From Sphaerisporangium krabiense (GTDB lineage: Bacteria > Actinomycetota > Actinomycetes > Streptosporangiales > Streptosporangiaceae): a stretch of DNA of 64,000 nucleotides. Position numbers and translations under genes: made by a program. Where the stretch lies: NCBI RefSeq assembly GCF_014200435.1, contig NZ_JACHBR010000001.1, positions 4,557,501 through 4,621,500 on the forward strand, given 5' to 3'. This document shows positions 25,618 through 34,799 of the stretch, piece after piece. Position 1 is the stretch's first letter. Each line of letters begins with the position of its first letter. The notes beneath the pieces were generated by a model. That model searched no databases, was not told where the DNA came from, and saw only the letters and a list, made by a program, of their open reading frames with translations.

Positions 25618-26853
25618 ATGAGAAAAACCATGATCGGGCTGGGCGCCCTCGTGCTGGCGCTGAGCATGACCGCTCCCGTCTTCGCCGACCAGGGCGGCGA
25701 CGGCCGTGACCAGCAGGGCGAGCACGGCGGGCACGGCGGCGGCTCCTTCGGCCGCGCCACCCTGACCGGCTTCGCCTCTCTCCCCGCCGAGACCTACGTG
25801 CCCGGCAGCGAGCCCTCCGGCGGCCAGATAGGCACCGCCCCGATCAACGGAATCACCCCGCCGTTCCCCGGCCAGCCCGTCCAGGGCTTCAGCGGTGTCC
25901 TGCGCCGCCGCGACGGCACCTACGACGTGCTGTCCGACAACGGCTACGGCGCCAAGGCCAACAGCGCCGACTTCCTGCTGCGCGTCCAGCGCCTGGCGCC
26001 CGACCTACGCACCGGCAAGGTGCGCGTCGTCGGCGGCGTCGACCTCACCGACCCCAAGGGCCGGGTCCCCTTCGCGCTCACCCGCGCCGACAGGAAGCTG
26101 ACCGGCGCGGACTTCGACGTCGAGTCGATCGTCGCGGGCGACGACGGCACCTACTGGATCGGCGACGAGTTCGGCCCGTTCCTGCTCCACTTCTCCGCCA
26201 CGGGCGTCCTGCTGGAGGCGCCGATCCCGCTGCCCGGCGTCAAGGCCCCGGAGAACCCCGGCCTCGACGGGGCGCAGCCGAACCTCGGCAGCAGCAAGGG
26301 CTTCGAGGGCATGGCCCGCTCGGTGGACGGCCGCACGCTCTACCCGATGCTCGAAGGCACCGTCGCCGGCGACCCGGCGGGCACGCTGCGGATCAACGAG
26401 TTCGACCTGCGCGCCCGCTCCTACACCGGCCGCCGCTGGACCTACCAGCTGGAGGACCCGGCCAACTCCATCGGCGACCTCATCACGGTGGACCGCCACC
26501 GCTTCCTGGTCATCGAGCGCGACAACCTGCAGGGCGACGCCGCCAGGACCAAGAAGGTCTACCTCATCGACGTCCGCGACCGCGACCGGGACGGCAAGGC
26601 CGACAAGACCCAGGTCGCCGACCTGCTCGACCTGGCGAACCCGCGCGGCCTCGGCGGGTTCGGCCCGACATTCCGGTTCCCGTTCCAGACGATCGAGGAC
26701 ATCGTGCTCCTCGACGACCGCACGATCGCCCTGCTGAACGACAACAACTTCCCCTTCTCCAACGGCCGCACCCCCGGCCGCCCCGACCCCAACGAGTTCA
26801 TCACCGTCCGCCTGACCCGCCCCCTGAACGCCGACCTGCCCCACCACGACTGA
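25618..26853 (+). CDS. Secreted esterase-like/phytase-like beta-propeller protein
   Basis: Product of 411 aa. A Sec signal peptide (MRKTMIGLGALVLALSMTAPVFA) is followed by a Gly/His-rich linker and then an esterase-like activity of phytase domain. Family motifs include DVLSDNGYGAKANSADF near residue 103, DVESIVAGDDGTYWIGDEFG near 165 and the C-terminal LNDNNFPFSNGRTPG near 375. Its substrate is unknown; the family name rests on homology only. ATG 25618 directly opens the signal peptide, so the longer frame from 25456 is not used. The protein is predicted to be exported. It is convergent with the sialidase-like gene. Confidence 0.85.
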   Translation: MRKTMIGLGALVLALSMTAPVFADQGGDGRDQQGEHGGHGGGSFGRATLTGFASLPAETYVPGSEPSGGQIGTAPINGITPPFPGQPVQGFSGVLRRRDGTYDVLSDNGYGAKANSADFLLRVQRLAPDLRTGKVRVVGGVDLTDPKGRVPFALTRADRKLTGADFDVESIVAGDDGTYWIGDEFGPFLLHFSATGVLLEAPIPLPGVKAPENPGLDGAQPNLGSSKGFEGMARSVDGRTLYPMLEGTVAGDPAGTLRINEFDLRARSYTGRRWTYQLEDPANSIGDLITVDRHRFLVIERDNLQGDAARTKKVYLIDVRDRDRDGKADKTQVADLLDLANPRGLGGFGPTFRFPFQTIEDIVLLDDRTIALLNDNNFPFSNGRTPGRPDPNEFITVRLTRPLNADLPHHD

Positions 26854-26866
26854 CTCGTGTGGGCGC

Positions 26867-26929
26867 GCCGGTGCTCTGACCGACGAAGGAGGAACGAGCC
26901 CTTCCGAGTGAGGAGGGAAGAGCACCGGC
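26867..26929. terminator. Bidirectional hairpin between convergent genes
   Basis: GCCGGTGCTCT (26867-26877) and AGAGCACCGGC (26919-26929) form a perfect 11-bp inverted repeat with a 41-base loop that itself contains a short GAAGG/CCTTC pair. It lies between two convergent stops and can serve both strands. Confidence 0.65.
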
Positions 26930-29286
26930 TAAGGGGCGCTATCACGCCGCGGCGCCGGAGGCGACGCCATAGGCGCAGTAGAGGTCACGCGGGTCCACTC
27001 GATGCGGCACTGGGCGGCGTTGCCTCCGGCGGTGCCCGTCACCCAGTGGGTGACCTGAGGGCTTTCACGGCTGTCCTGCACCACCCACGTGGCCCCGGTG
27101 TCGGCGCCGTCCCGGTAGAGGCGGGCCACGCCGGAGGAGCCCACCGTGACCCGCCACGTGGCCGGCGCGGCGGCCGTGGCCGTGGCGTGCACCCGCTCCC
27201 ACACCCGCGAGCCCTTGCGCATGCTCCAGACCCCGCCCCTCTGGACCGCCAGCATGAGCCGCCGGTGCCCGTTGGCGACCTTCGCGCCCAGGCTGACGCC
27301 CTCGCCGCCGTCGGGGTCGAGCGCGCTGTCGTCGTCCACCCGCCCGCGGAACTCCAGGGTGAAATCGCAGCCGAGGGCCACGTCGAGCCCGGTGGAGGCG
27401 CTGGAGCCCCGGGCGCCGGCGCTGCGCAGGCGCAGCGTCCCTCCCACGACCTCGGCGGCGCCGCCCGTGCCGTTGAGCGTCCAGCCCGCGAAGGAGTCCC
27501 AGGAGCTCGCGGCGAGGACGTCCACGACCTCCAGGTCCTCCACCAGGGCCCCGGCGGGCCGCGCCGCCGTGCCCGAGCACCAGACCGACACCTGGGGCGA
27601 CTCGCGGGACGCCGCGACCACCCAGCGGGCCGGGGTCTCCGCGCCGTCGCGGTACAGGACGGCCTCGCCCGCCGCGCCGACCGTCACCTGCCAGGTGTGG
27701 AACGCGGTGGCGTCGATCTCCGTGGCGTGGACCCGGGTCCAGCCGGGCGTCCCCTGGGCGAACGAGTACACCCCGTCGGCCTGGAGGGCGAGCATGAGCC
27801 GCCTGGTCCCGGTGGCGACCTTCAGCGCCGTTCCCGCGCCCGCCCCCGTGGCCGGGTCCAGCGCCCCGTGGGCGGTGACCCGGGCCTTGATCGACGCGGC
27901 GAACGCGCCGGTGGGGCCGTACGGCTGCGAGACGCCGGAGAAGCCGGGCCCGGGGCCGGGGGCGGCGTTGGCCAGGCGCAGGCCGCCGGAGCCGTCCGCC
28001 TCGGCGGTGCCGCCGCCGGGGGTGACCGTCCAGGCGGACAGGTCGCCGAAGCCGCCGCCGACGCCCGTGAACGACGCGCCGACGTCGAGCGAGGCGACCA
28101 TGATGTCGGTCTGGTTGTGCTCCCACGCCACGAAGAACCGGCCAGGGGCGTACTCGTCGGCACTCGCGTACACGTCCCACCCGCGGGCCGCGCCGCTGGT
28201 CAGGCGCGCGCCGTCGGCGAAGAGCCGTCCCGGCCCCCAGGGCGCGCCCGGCCGCTTGATCTTGTAGCAGAGGACCTCGCGGTACTGGTCCGGCTTGCTC
28301 GCGCTCGACCCCGTGAAGGGCCCGGCCATCGTGTTGTAGATCGCCAGGTAGGCGCCCGAGGATGCCCTGGTGAGAAGGCCCTTGACGTAATAGTTGGGGA
28401 TGTCCGGGTCGAACGTCACCGGTGACCAGGTCAGGCCGCCGTCACCGCTCGTGCACGTGACCGCGTGCACGGCGTGGGTGCGGTAGTAGGCGTCCCGCTG
28501 GGCGGGGGAGGACCCGCCCCTGAGGTCGAGCGGGCGGGCCATCATGACCAGCACGCCGGGGTCGTCGTGCGAGACGACGACCTGCGGCTCCTCGATCGAG
28601 CCGACGCCGGGCGGGTTGGCGGTCAGCGCGCCCGGCCGCCAGGTGGTCAGGTCCGTCGAACGCAGCACGCCCGCGCGGTTGGCCCCGCCGGAGGACCGCC
28701 AGAACGGCAGCACCCACACCCCCTGGTGCTTGATCGGCTTGCCGGCGAGCACGACGCCCCGGCTGTTCGCCGGCACCTCGACCGTGACCGGGACGTCGGC
28801 CCACGTGCGGCCCGCGTCGGTGCTCCGCTTGGCGACCATGGTGACGGGGAAGCCGTCGACGTCGCCCTCACGGTTGCGGTCGGCGGCGACGGTGATGCGG
28901 CCGAGCAGGGCGTACAGGGTTCCGGCGTCGTTGAGGAAGATCACGTAGTGGTAGCGGTGCGTGGCGGTCGCCGCGGCGAGCGTGCCGTTCGTCCAGGTGG
29001 CGCCGCCGTCGGTGGAGCGCGCGACCAGGATGGACCCCTGGTCGGTCGCGGTCGGGTCCCGCGCGTCCCGCAGGCCCGCGCGCCAGGCGACGACCAGGGT
29101 GCGCGGGTCGAGCGCCACGATGTCGGGGACCCGGTTGCCCTCGTGGGCCAGCTCGCCGCCCGCGGCGGTGCCGACCTTGGAGTACACGACGACGGGACGG
29201 CCGACCGCCGCTCCCACGACGTCGGCCTCCGGCCACGATCGGACGGATTGAGGGGTGTCGCCGGCGCTCATGCCTAGAGCCAACAC
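26929..29286 (-). CDS. Exo-alpha-sialidase-like protein with two C-terminal repeat domains
   Basis: Product of 785 aa. Residues about 20-400 form a sialidase-type beta-propeller with Asp-box motifs (RSTDGGATWTNGT near 85; STDAGRTWADV near 165). The C-terminus holds two tandem domains of about 170 aa (about 405-590 and 592-770); both contain RRLMLA followed by VHAT, YRDGA and SRESPQV, so they arose by duplication and may bind sugars or be LamG-like. Activity on sialic acid is inferred from the fold only. The given frame starts at GTG 29286 or ATG 29271 and shows only the end of a signal peptide (see the finding on a possible frameshift). Confidence 0.75.
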   Translation of the reverse strand: MLALGMSAGDTPQSVRSWPEADVVGAAVGRPVVVYSKVGTAAGGELAHEGNRVPDIVALDPRTLVVAWRAGLRDARDPTATDQGSILVARSTDGGATWTNGTLAAATATHRYHYVIFLNDAGTLYALLGRITVAADRNREGDVDGFPVTMVAKRSTDAGRTWADVPVTVEVPANSRGVVLAGKPIKHQGVWVLPFWRSSGGANRAGVLRSTDLTTWRPGALTANPPGVGSIEEPQVVVSHDDPGVLVMMARPLDLRGGSSPAQRDAYYRTHAVHAVTCTSGDGGLTWSPVTFDPDIPNYYVKGLLTRASSGAYLAIYNTMAGPFTGSSASKPDQYREVLCYKIKRPGAPWGPGRLFADGARLTSGAARGWDVYASADEYAPGRFFVAWEHNQTDIMVASLDVGASFTGVGGGFGDLSAWTVTPGGGTAEADGSGGLRLANAAPGPGPGFSGVSQPYGPTGAFAASIKARVTAHGALDPATGAGAGTALKVATGTRRLMLALQADGVYSFAQGTPGWTRVHATEIDATAFHTWQVTVGAAGEAVLYRDGAETPARWVVAASRESPQVSVWCSGTAARPAGALVEDLEVVDVLAASSWDSFAGWTLNGTGGAAEVVGGTLRLRSAGARGSSASTGLDVALGCDFTLEFRGRVDDDSALDPDGGEGVSLGAKVANGHRRLMLAVQRGGVWSMRKGSRVWERVHATATAAAPATWRVTVGSSGVARLYRDGADTGATWVVQDSRESPQVTHWVTGTAGGNAAQCRIEWTRVTSTAPMASPPAPRRDSAP

Positions 29287-29415
29287 GACCGCCGGGGCCC
29301 GGCGCGCGCGGTCCGCCGCGCGTTAACCGGCTGTTCACGGTGATCCGGGGGGATCCGTCCGGTCTTGGGATCGCAGGCGCCTGAGGGACGCTGGGGGATC
29401 GGTAAGGATGGAGAC

Positions 29416-30036
29416 GTGCAGCTACGCCCGATCACCCATGAGGCGCTCGTCGAGGAACTGGCCGACCGCGTCGCGGGCGCGCCCGGCCGGACGCGCGTGG
29501 CGCTGGACGGCGCGCCGGCGGCCCGGCCGGAGGCGCTCGCGGACGCGCTGGTCGGGCCGCTGCGCCTGCGGGGGCGCGAGGTCGTGCGGGTGTCCGCCTC
29601 CGACTTCCTGCGCCCGGCCTCGCTGCGCTTCGAGTACGGCCGCACCAACCCGGACGCCTTCTACGAGGACTGGCTGGACCAGGGGGCGCTCGCCCGCGAG
29701 GTGCTCGGCCCGCTGGAGCCGGGCGGGTCCGGCAAGATCCTGCCGACCCTCTGGAACAGCGCGACCGACCGGGCCACCCGCGCCCCGTACGTCACCGTCC
29801 CGCAGCACGGCGTCCTGATCATGGACGGCGTGCTCCTGCTCGGCCGCGGGCTGCCCTTCGACCTCGCCGTGCACCTGTGGCTCACGCCGGGCGCGCTCGC
29901 CCGCCGCACGCCCGAGGACCGGCGCTGGACCCTGCCCGCCTACGCCCGGTACGAGGAGGAGACCGGGCCGCGTGAGCTCGCCGACGTGGTCGTCCGCGTC
30001 GACGATCCCCGGCATCCGGCGATCGTCGTCGGCTGA
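29416..30036 (+). CDS. Uridine kinase-like protein without a P-loop
   Basis: Product of 206 aa that follows the actinomycete uridine-kinase-like family throughout (SASDFLRPASLRFEYGRTNP near residue 55; LIMDGVLLLGRGLPFDLAVH near 133). At the normal Walker A position it has DGAPAARPEAL, so the Gly-Lys-Ser/Thr needed to bind ATP is absent; related proteins with the same loss are known. A kinase activity is therefore doubtful. GTG 29416 is chosen because AAGGA at 29404-29408 is 7 bases upstream and the family starts here. It stands alone, 129 bases from the divergent sialidase-like gene. Confidence 0.75.
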   Translation: MQLRPITHEALVEELADRVAGAPGRTRVALDGAPAARPEALADALVGPLRLRGREVVRVSASDFLRPASLRFEYGRTNPDAFYEDWLDQGALAREVLGPLEPGGSGKILPTLWNSATDRATRAPYVTVPQHGVLIMDGVLLLGRGLPFDLAVHLWLTPGALARRTPEDRRWTLPAYARYEEETGPRELADVVVRVDDPRHPAIVVG

Positions 30037-30127
30037 CCACCGGAGCCCGGCCGGGCATACATGAGACCTCGCATGCCGTTTGACCTGGTAAGACGCTTTT
30101 CTCCGGATGAGACGTGGGGTCGGCGAG

Positions 30128-31984
30128 ATGTGCGGAATCTGCGGATGGGTGGGCTACGACAGGGACCTGACCGAGTCACGGGACACGCTGCGCGGCATGA
30201 CGGAGCAGATGGCCTGCCGGGGCCCCGACGACGAGGGCATGTGGCTCTCGCCACACGGCGCCGTCGGCCACCGGCGGCTGGCGATCATCGACATCGAGGG
30301 CGGACGCCAGCCCATGATCGCCGAGGAGGACGGCAGGGAACTGGTCGTGCTCACCTACAGCGGCGAGGTCTACAACTTCACGGAACTGCGCGAGGAGCTC
30401 GAGGAACTGGGCCACCGCTTCCGCACGCGCAGCGACACCGAGGTCGTCCTGCGGGCCTACCTGGAATGGGGCCCCGGGTTCGCCGCCCGGCTGAACGGCA
30501 TGTACGCCCTCGGCATCTGGGACACCCGCACCGAGGAGATGCTGCTGGTCCGCGACCGGATGGGCATCAAGCCGCTCTACTACTACCCGACCCTCGACGG
30601 CGTGCTGTTCGGCTCCGAGCCCAAGGCCATCCTCGCCAACCCGCTGTGCCGCCCGGCCGTCGACGCCGACGGCCTGCGTGAGCTGCTGTCCTTCGTCAAG
30701 ACGCCGGAGAACGGCATCTACCAGGGCATGTACGAGGTGCGCCCCGGCTCGGTCGTCACCGTCGGACGCCACGGCGTGGCCAAGGAACGGTACTGGCGGC
30801 TGGAGTCCCACGAGCACACCGACGACGTGGAGACGACCGTCGCCACCGTCAGAGGGCTGCTGGACGACATCGTCGAGCGCCAGCTCATCTCCGACGTCCC
30901 GCTGTGCACGCTGCTGTCCGGCGGCCTGGACTCCAGCGCGGTCACCGCGCTCGCCGCCAACGCCCTGTACCGGTACGAAGAGGGCAAGCTGCGCTCGTTC
31001 GCCGTCGACTTCGTCGGCTACGCCGAGAACTTCAGCCCCGACGAGATGCGCGACACCCCCGACACGCCGTACGTCCACGACCTGGTACGGCACCTGGACG
31101 AGCTCGGCGTCGAGCACGCCGACATCATCTTGGACTCCGGGGACCTCATGGACCCCGAGGTGCGCTCGGCCGTGCTGCGGGCGCGGGACATGCCCACGGG
31201 CATCGGCGACATGGACAGCTCCCTCTACCTGCTGTTCAAGGCCATCCGCGGCCACTCGACCGTCGCGCTGTCCGGCGAGTCCGCCGACGAGGTGTTCGGC
31301 GGCTACCGCTGGTTCCACGACCCCAAGGCCGTGCACGCCGGCACGTTCCCCTGGCTGGTGGAGGGCAGCGGGCACCGCTTCACCGCGCTGGAGGACGTGC
31401 TGAGGCCGGATCTGGCCCGCGAGCTGGACGTCCCCGGCTACCGCGCCGCGCGCTACCGCCAAGCGCTGGACGAGGTGCCCCGCCTGCCCGGCGAGACCGG
31501 GCTGGAGGCGCGGATGCGCGAGATCAGCTACCTGCACCTCACCCGGTTCGTCCAGATCCTGCTGGACCGCAAGGACCGGATGAGCATGGCCGTGGGCCTG
31601 GAGGTCCGCGTCCCGTTCTGCGACCACCGGCTGGTGGAGTACGTGTTCAACGCGCCCTGGGCGATGAAGACCTTCGACGGGCGGGAGAAGAGCCTGCTGC
31701 GCGCGGCCGTGCGGGACGTGCTGCCCGCCTCGGTGCTGGAGCGCCGCAAGAGCCCCTACCCCTCGACGCAGGACCCCGCCTACGAGAAGGGCCTGCGCGA
31801 CCGGACCGCCCGCGTCCTGTCCGGCCACGTGGCCGCCGAGCCGCTCGTGGACGTGGGCAGGATCCGCGCCATGCTGGAGGCGCCGCAGGACGAGGTCAGC
31901 CGGCACGACGTGCGCGGGGCCCTGGAGGGGTTCCTGCAGTTCAACGCCTGGCTGGAGCGGTACCGCGTGCGGGTGGACGTCTAG
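30128..31984 (+). CDS. asnB: Asparagine synthetase (glutamine-hydrolysing)
   Basis: Product of 618 aa. ATG 30128 makes Cys the second residue (MCGICGWVGY), the N-terminal nucleophile of class II glutamine amidotransferases, so this start is secure although the frame opens earlier. The synthetase half has the PP-loop LLSGGLDSSAVTALAA near residue 262 and SGESADEVFGGYRWFHD near 385. It makes asparagine from aspartate with glutamine and ATP. As no peptide or antibiotic cluster surrounds it, a housekeeping role is the simplest view, though AsnB-type enzymes can also amidate other acids. Confidence 0.94.
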   Translation: MCGICGWVGYDRDLTESRDTLRGMTEQMACRGPDDEGMWLSPHGAVGHRRLAIIDIEGGRQPMIAEEDGRELVVLTYSGEVYNFTELREELEELGHRFRTRSDTEVVLRAYLEWGPGFAARLNGMYALGIWDTRTEEMLLVRDRMGIKPLYYYPTLDGVLFGSEPKAILANPLCRPAVDADGLRELLSFVKTPENGIYQGMYEVRPGSVVTVGRHGVAKERYWRLESHEHTDDVETTVATVRGLLDDIVERQLISDVPLCTLLSGGLDSSAVTALAANALYRYEEGKLRSFAVDFVGYAENFSPDEMRDTPDTPYVHDLVRHLDELGVEHADIILDSGDLMDPEVRSAVLRARDMPTGIGDMDSSLYLLFKAIRGHSTVALSGESADEVFGGYRWFHDPKAVHAGTFPWLVEGSGHRFTALEDVLRPDLARELDVPGYRAARYRQALDEVPRLPGETGLEARMREISYLHLTRFVQILLDRKDRMSMAVGLEVRVPFCDHRLVEYVFNAPWAMKTFDGREKSLLRAAVRDVLPASVLERRKSPYPSTQDPAYEKGLRDRTARVLSGHVAAEPLVDVGRIRAMLEAPQDEVSRHDVRGALEGFLQFNAWLERYRVRVDV

Positions 31985-31988
31985 GGAT

Positions 31989-32014
31989 CCTGGAGCACCA
32001 GGCCGCTCGCGGCC
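31989..32014 (+). terminator. Hairpins after asnB
   Basis: CCTGG-AGCA-CCAGG (31989-32002) is followed directly by the palindrome GGCCGC-TC-GCGGCC (32001-32014). The two overlap by two bases, so only one can form fully. They start five bases after the asnB stop. Confidence 0.5.
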
Positions 32015-32078
32015 GGTCGGTTTCCGTCAGGCGGCCGGGCGGCTCCCCTAGGGTGATCTCCCTGTGGAGGTCGCGACG

Positions 32079-33641
32079 ATGTCCCTGGTCCGAGGCGCCG
32101 GCCCCGCCGTCGCCGTGCCGCTGCTCGCCCTCGCCGTCCTGGCGCCGCGGCCCGCCGCCGCGGACATCGGCCGGGCGGCCGGAGCGCCGCGCGCGATCAC
32201 GATCGCGGCCTGCGCGCCCGGCGCCATGGAGCCGGCCGAAGCGCCGGAGTCGTGCGGCGGCGAGACGGCGGCCGCCATGTTCACCGGCCTCGTCGAGTAC
32301 GTCCCCGGCACGGCCACGACCCGAGAGGCCGTCGCCTCCGCCATCACGACCAAGGACAACAGGGTCTTCACCGTGCGGCTGAGGAAGGGGTGGCTCTTCC
32401 ACGACGGCACCGAGGTGAAGGCCGCCAACTTCGTCCGGGCGTGGAGCCACGCCGCCGGGGTGAGCCCCGACGGCTCCTACTATTTCCGGGACATCGCCGG
32501 CTTCGGCGGTCCGTCGCGCGGGGGAGTGCTCTCCGGGCTGAAGGTACTCGACGACCGCACGTTCACGATCACGCTGACCAGGCCGTCCGGCGGGTTCGTC
32601 GCCCTGCTCGCGCGGCCGGCGTTCGCGCCGCTGCCCGACTCCTTCTTCGCCGACCCCGCGCGGTACCACAAGACGCCCGTCGGCGACGGGCCGTACCGGT
32701 TCGTGTCCCGGTCCGGCGGTGATGTCACCCTCCAGCGGTTCGACGCCTACGGCGGCCCGGCCCTTCCCCGGCCCGAGCGCGTCGTCTTCCGCGCCTTCCC
32801 CGACTGGGACCAGGCGTTCCTGGCGCTGCGGCGCGGCGAGATCGACTACACGCCGAGCCTGCCGCACGCCCGCTGGGATCATGTGGTGAACACCCCGTTC
32901 CCCGGCGTCCACGTGCTGAACTTCCCCCTGGGACGGCCGGAGGTCGCGGGCAACGCCCCCTTCCGCAGGGCCCTGTCGATGGCGATCCCGCGGCGGCGGA
33001 TCGTGCGGGAGTTCGGGGCCGAGCGGGCGCCGGCCGACGGGTTCGTCCCACCTCCGGCGACGGGCGCACGCCCCGGGACGTGCGGCCCCGCCTGCGCGTA
33101 CGACCCGGCGGGGGCGCGCGCGGCGCTCGCCGAGGCCCGCGCGGCGGGGTTCACCCCGCCGCGGACCTTCACGATCTACTACAACTCCGACGCGCTCCAG
33201 CGGAAGTGGGCCGCCGGCGCCGCGGCCGCCGCCACCAGGGCGTTCCGGGGGCGGCTCACGGTCGTCGCCAGGTCCGGGCCCCCCTTCGACGCGATGGTGC
33301 GCCGGGCCGACGCGGGCGGCCTCGCGGGCGCCTTCCGGTGGGCGTGGCTGCTGGACGCCCCGCACGCGTCCGACGTCCTCGCGACGTACCGCTCGGGGTC
33401 GCCCGACAACCACACCGGCTACGCGGACCGGCGGTTCGACGCGCTGCTCGACGCCGCGGACCGCACCCCCGCGCCCGGCGCCGCCGCCAGGCTCTACCAC
33501 CGGGCGGAGAAGCTGCTGGTCCGCGACATGCCCGCCATCCCGTTGTTCTTCTACCGCAACGCCGCGGGGTACTCGCAGCGGCTCTCGGGCGTTCGCACCA
33601 CGCCGTTCGGCGGCCTCGACCTGTACTCCGTCCGGGTGTGA
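32079..33641 (+). CDS. Orphan solute-binding protein, family 5 (oligopeptide/nickel type)
   Basis: Product of 520 aa. A Sec signal peptide (about residues 1-28, ending PAAA) is followed by the family 5 solute-binding fold; the typical signature reads RLRKGWLFHDGTEVKAANFV near residue 100 and later VGDGPYRFVSRSGGDV near 200. There is no Cys right after the hydrophobic segment, so the normal lipoprotein anchor of Gram-positive binding proteins is missing. No permease or ATPase gene lies nearby. GGAGG at 32066-32070 gives ATG 32079. It may be released to the medium or serve a distant transporter; the ligand is unknown. Confidence 0.85.
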   Translation: MSLVRGAGPAVAVPLLALAVLAPRPAAADIGRAAGAPRAITIAACAPGAMEPAEAPESCGGETAAAMFTGLVEYVPGTATTREAVASAITTKDNRVFTVRLRKGWLFHDGTEVKAANFVRAWSHAAGVSPDGSYYFRDIAGFGGPSRGGVLSGLKVLDDRTFTITLTRPSGGFVALLARPAFAPLPDSFFADPARYHKTPVGDGPYRFVSRSGGDVTLQRFDAYGGPALPRPERVVFRAFPDWDQAFLALRRGEIDYTPSLPHARWDHVVNTPFPGVHVLNFPLGRPEVAGNAPFRRALSMAIPRRRIVREFGAERAPADGFVPPPATGARPGTCGPACAYDPAGARAALAEARAAGFTPPRTFTIYYNSDALQRKWAAGAAAAATRAFRGRLTVVARSGPPFDAMVRRADAGGLAGAFRWAWLLDAPHASDVLATYRSGSPDNHTGYADRRFDALLDAADRTPAPGAAARLYHRAEKLLVRDMPAIPLFFYRNAAGYSQRLSGVRTTPFGGLDLYSVRV

Positions 33642-33659
33642 CGGAGCGGCCCCGCAGGC

Positions 33660-34079
33660 TCAGCCGCGCACGCGGGCGAGCCCGTCGGCGATGCCCTGGC
33701 GCAGCATGTCGCCGTACGGGCCCGCCGGCAGGGCGGGAGCGTGGTCCTCGGCGAGGAGGAAGTAGCGCTCGGCCTCCGCCGGATCGCCGAGCAGCTCGTG
33801 CGAGGCGCCCATGTTGAGGTACAGCGAGGGGTAGAAGTCGGCGACGCGGTCGTCACCGGCCTCCTTGGCGTGATGCAGGGCCACGGCGTTCCACAGCAGG
33901 ACCTCTTCGGGGCTGTCCTGCTGGCGGGCGACGTAATGCGCGGCCACGCAGGCGTCGAAGTCGTCGGAGCGCTCGGCCCACGCCTGGTCGAACAGCCGCC
34001 TGGCGTCCTCGGGCCTGCCCTCGGCCTCGGCGCGCATTCCCTCGGTGCACAACCGGACCACCACATTGGCGGGATCCAT
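33660..34079 (-). CDS. TPR-like hypothetical protein
   Basis: Product of 139 aa made almost wholly of amphipathic helices. GRPEDARRLFDQAW (about 21-34) and GDPAEAERYFLLAEDHAP (about 98-115) have the spacing of two tetratricopeptide-like repeats, which usually bind protein partners. No catalytic motif is seen. ATG 34079 is used here; the GTG two codons upstream (34085) stands 5 bases from GGGAGG and is equally good. It is convergent with the binding-protein gene; the next gene on its strand is the Fur-type regulator 86 bases upstream. Confidence 0.7.
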   Translation of the reverse strand: MDPANVVVRLCTEGMRAEAEGRPEDARRLFDQAWAERSDDFDACVAAHYVARQQDSPEEVLLWNAVALHHAKEAGDDRVADFYPSLYLNMGASHELLGDPAEAERYFLLAEDHAPALPAGPYGDMLRQGIADGLARVRG

Positions 34080-34165
34080 CTCCACGGCCACCTCCCTTGT
34101 CCAGGTGCCCGGCAGCCTAGACGCGGGGTACGACAATCCCGCGCCGCCTCCCGGCACGCGGGGGG

Positions 34166-34612
34166 TCAGCGGCCCGGCGCGCAGTCGGGGCAGACGCCGA
34201 AGATCTCGACGGTGTGGTCGACGTCGACGAAGCCGGCCTCGGCGGCCACCCGGTCGGCCCAGCGCTCGACGGCCTTGCCCTCGACCTCGACGCTGCGCCC
34301 GCACGAACGGCAGGTCACGTGGTGGTGGTGACCGCCGGTGGCGCAGCGGCGGTACAGGGTCTCGCCGCTCTCGTCGCGGATGGCGTCCACCATCTCGTTC
34401 TCGCTGAGCACCTGGAGGTGCCGGTAGACGGTGGTCAGCCCGACCTGCTCGCCCTGGCGGCGCAGCTCGGCGTGGATCTCCTGCGCGCTGTGGAACCCGG
34501 TCAGCTTGCCCAGCACCGACACCAGCGCCTCGGCCTGCCGCGTGCCCCGCACCCGGGTGCCCCGGTTCGGCCGTTCGACCTCGGGAGCGGGCTGGGCCGA
34601 TTGTGACGTCAT
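34166..34612 (-). CDS. Fur-family regulator, Zur-like
   Basis: Product of 148 aa. The winged helix includes VGLTTVYRHLQVLSENEMVD near residue 58, the Fur recognition helix. The metal sites show HHHHVTCRSCG near residue 97 and VCPDC near the end, the two Cys pairs of the structural zinc site, plus the His cluster of the sensing site. The pattern suits a zinc uptake regulator (Zur) better than ferric Fur, but the sequence alone does not settle this. ATG 34612 has GGAGGG 6 bases upstream. No uptake operon is adjacent; a CDF exporter lies 10 kb away. Confidence 0.85.
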   Translation of the reverse strand: MTSQSAQPAPEVERPNRGTRVRGTRQAEALVSVLGKLTGFHSAQEIHAELRRQGEQVGLTTVYRHLQVLSENEMVDAIRDESGETLYRRCATGGHHHHVTCRSCGRSVEVEGKAVERWADRVAAEAGFVDVDHTVEIFGVCPDCAPGR

Positions 34613-34799
34613 GCTGAGCCCTCCCACACGTCGTGACGCTGACCTGTCGCGGACACCGCCGCGCCTACGCACATTACCAACGCGCGCGAACCGCCCCTCG
34701 TTCCCTCCGCGAGAGTCGGTGGCCGTCGTCGCGGGCGTGGGCGGCGGGCTCGCCGGGCGGGCGGCATCCCCCCGCCTGCCCGGTCGTGACCTGCGGAAA

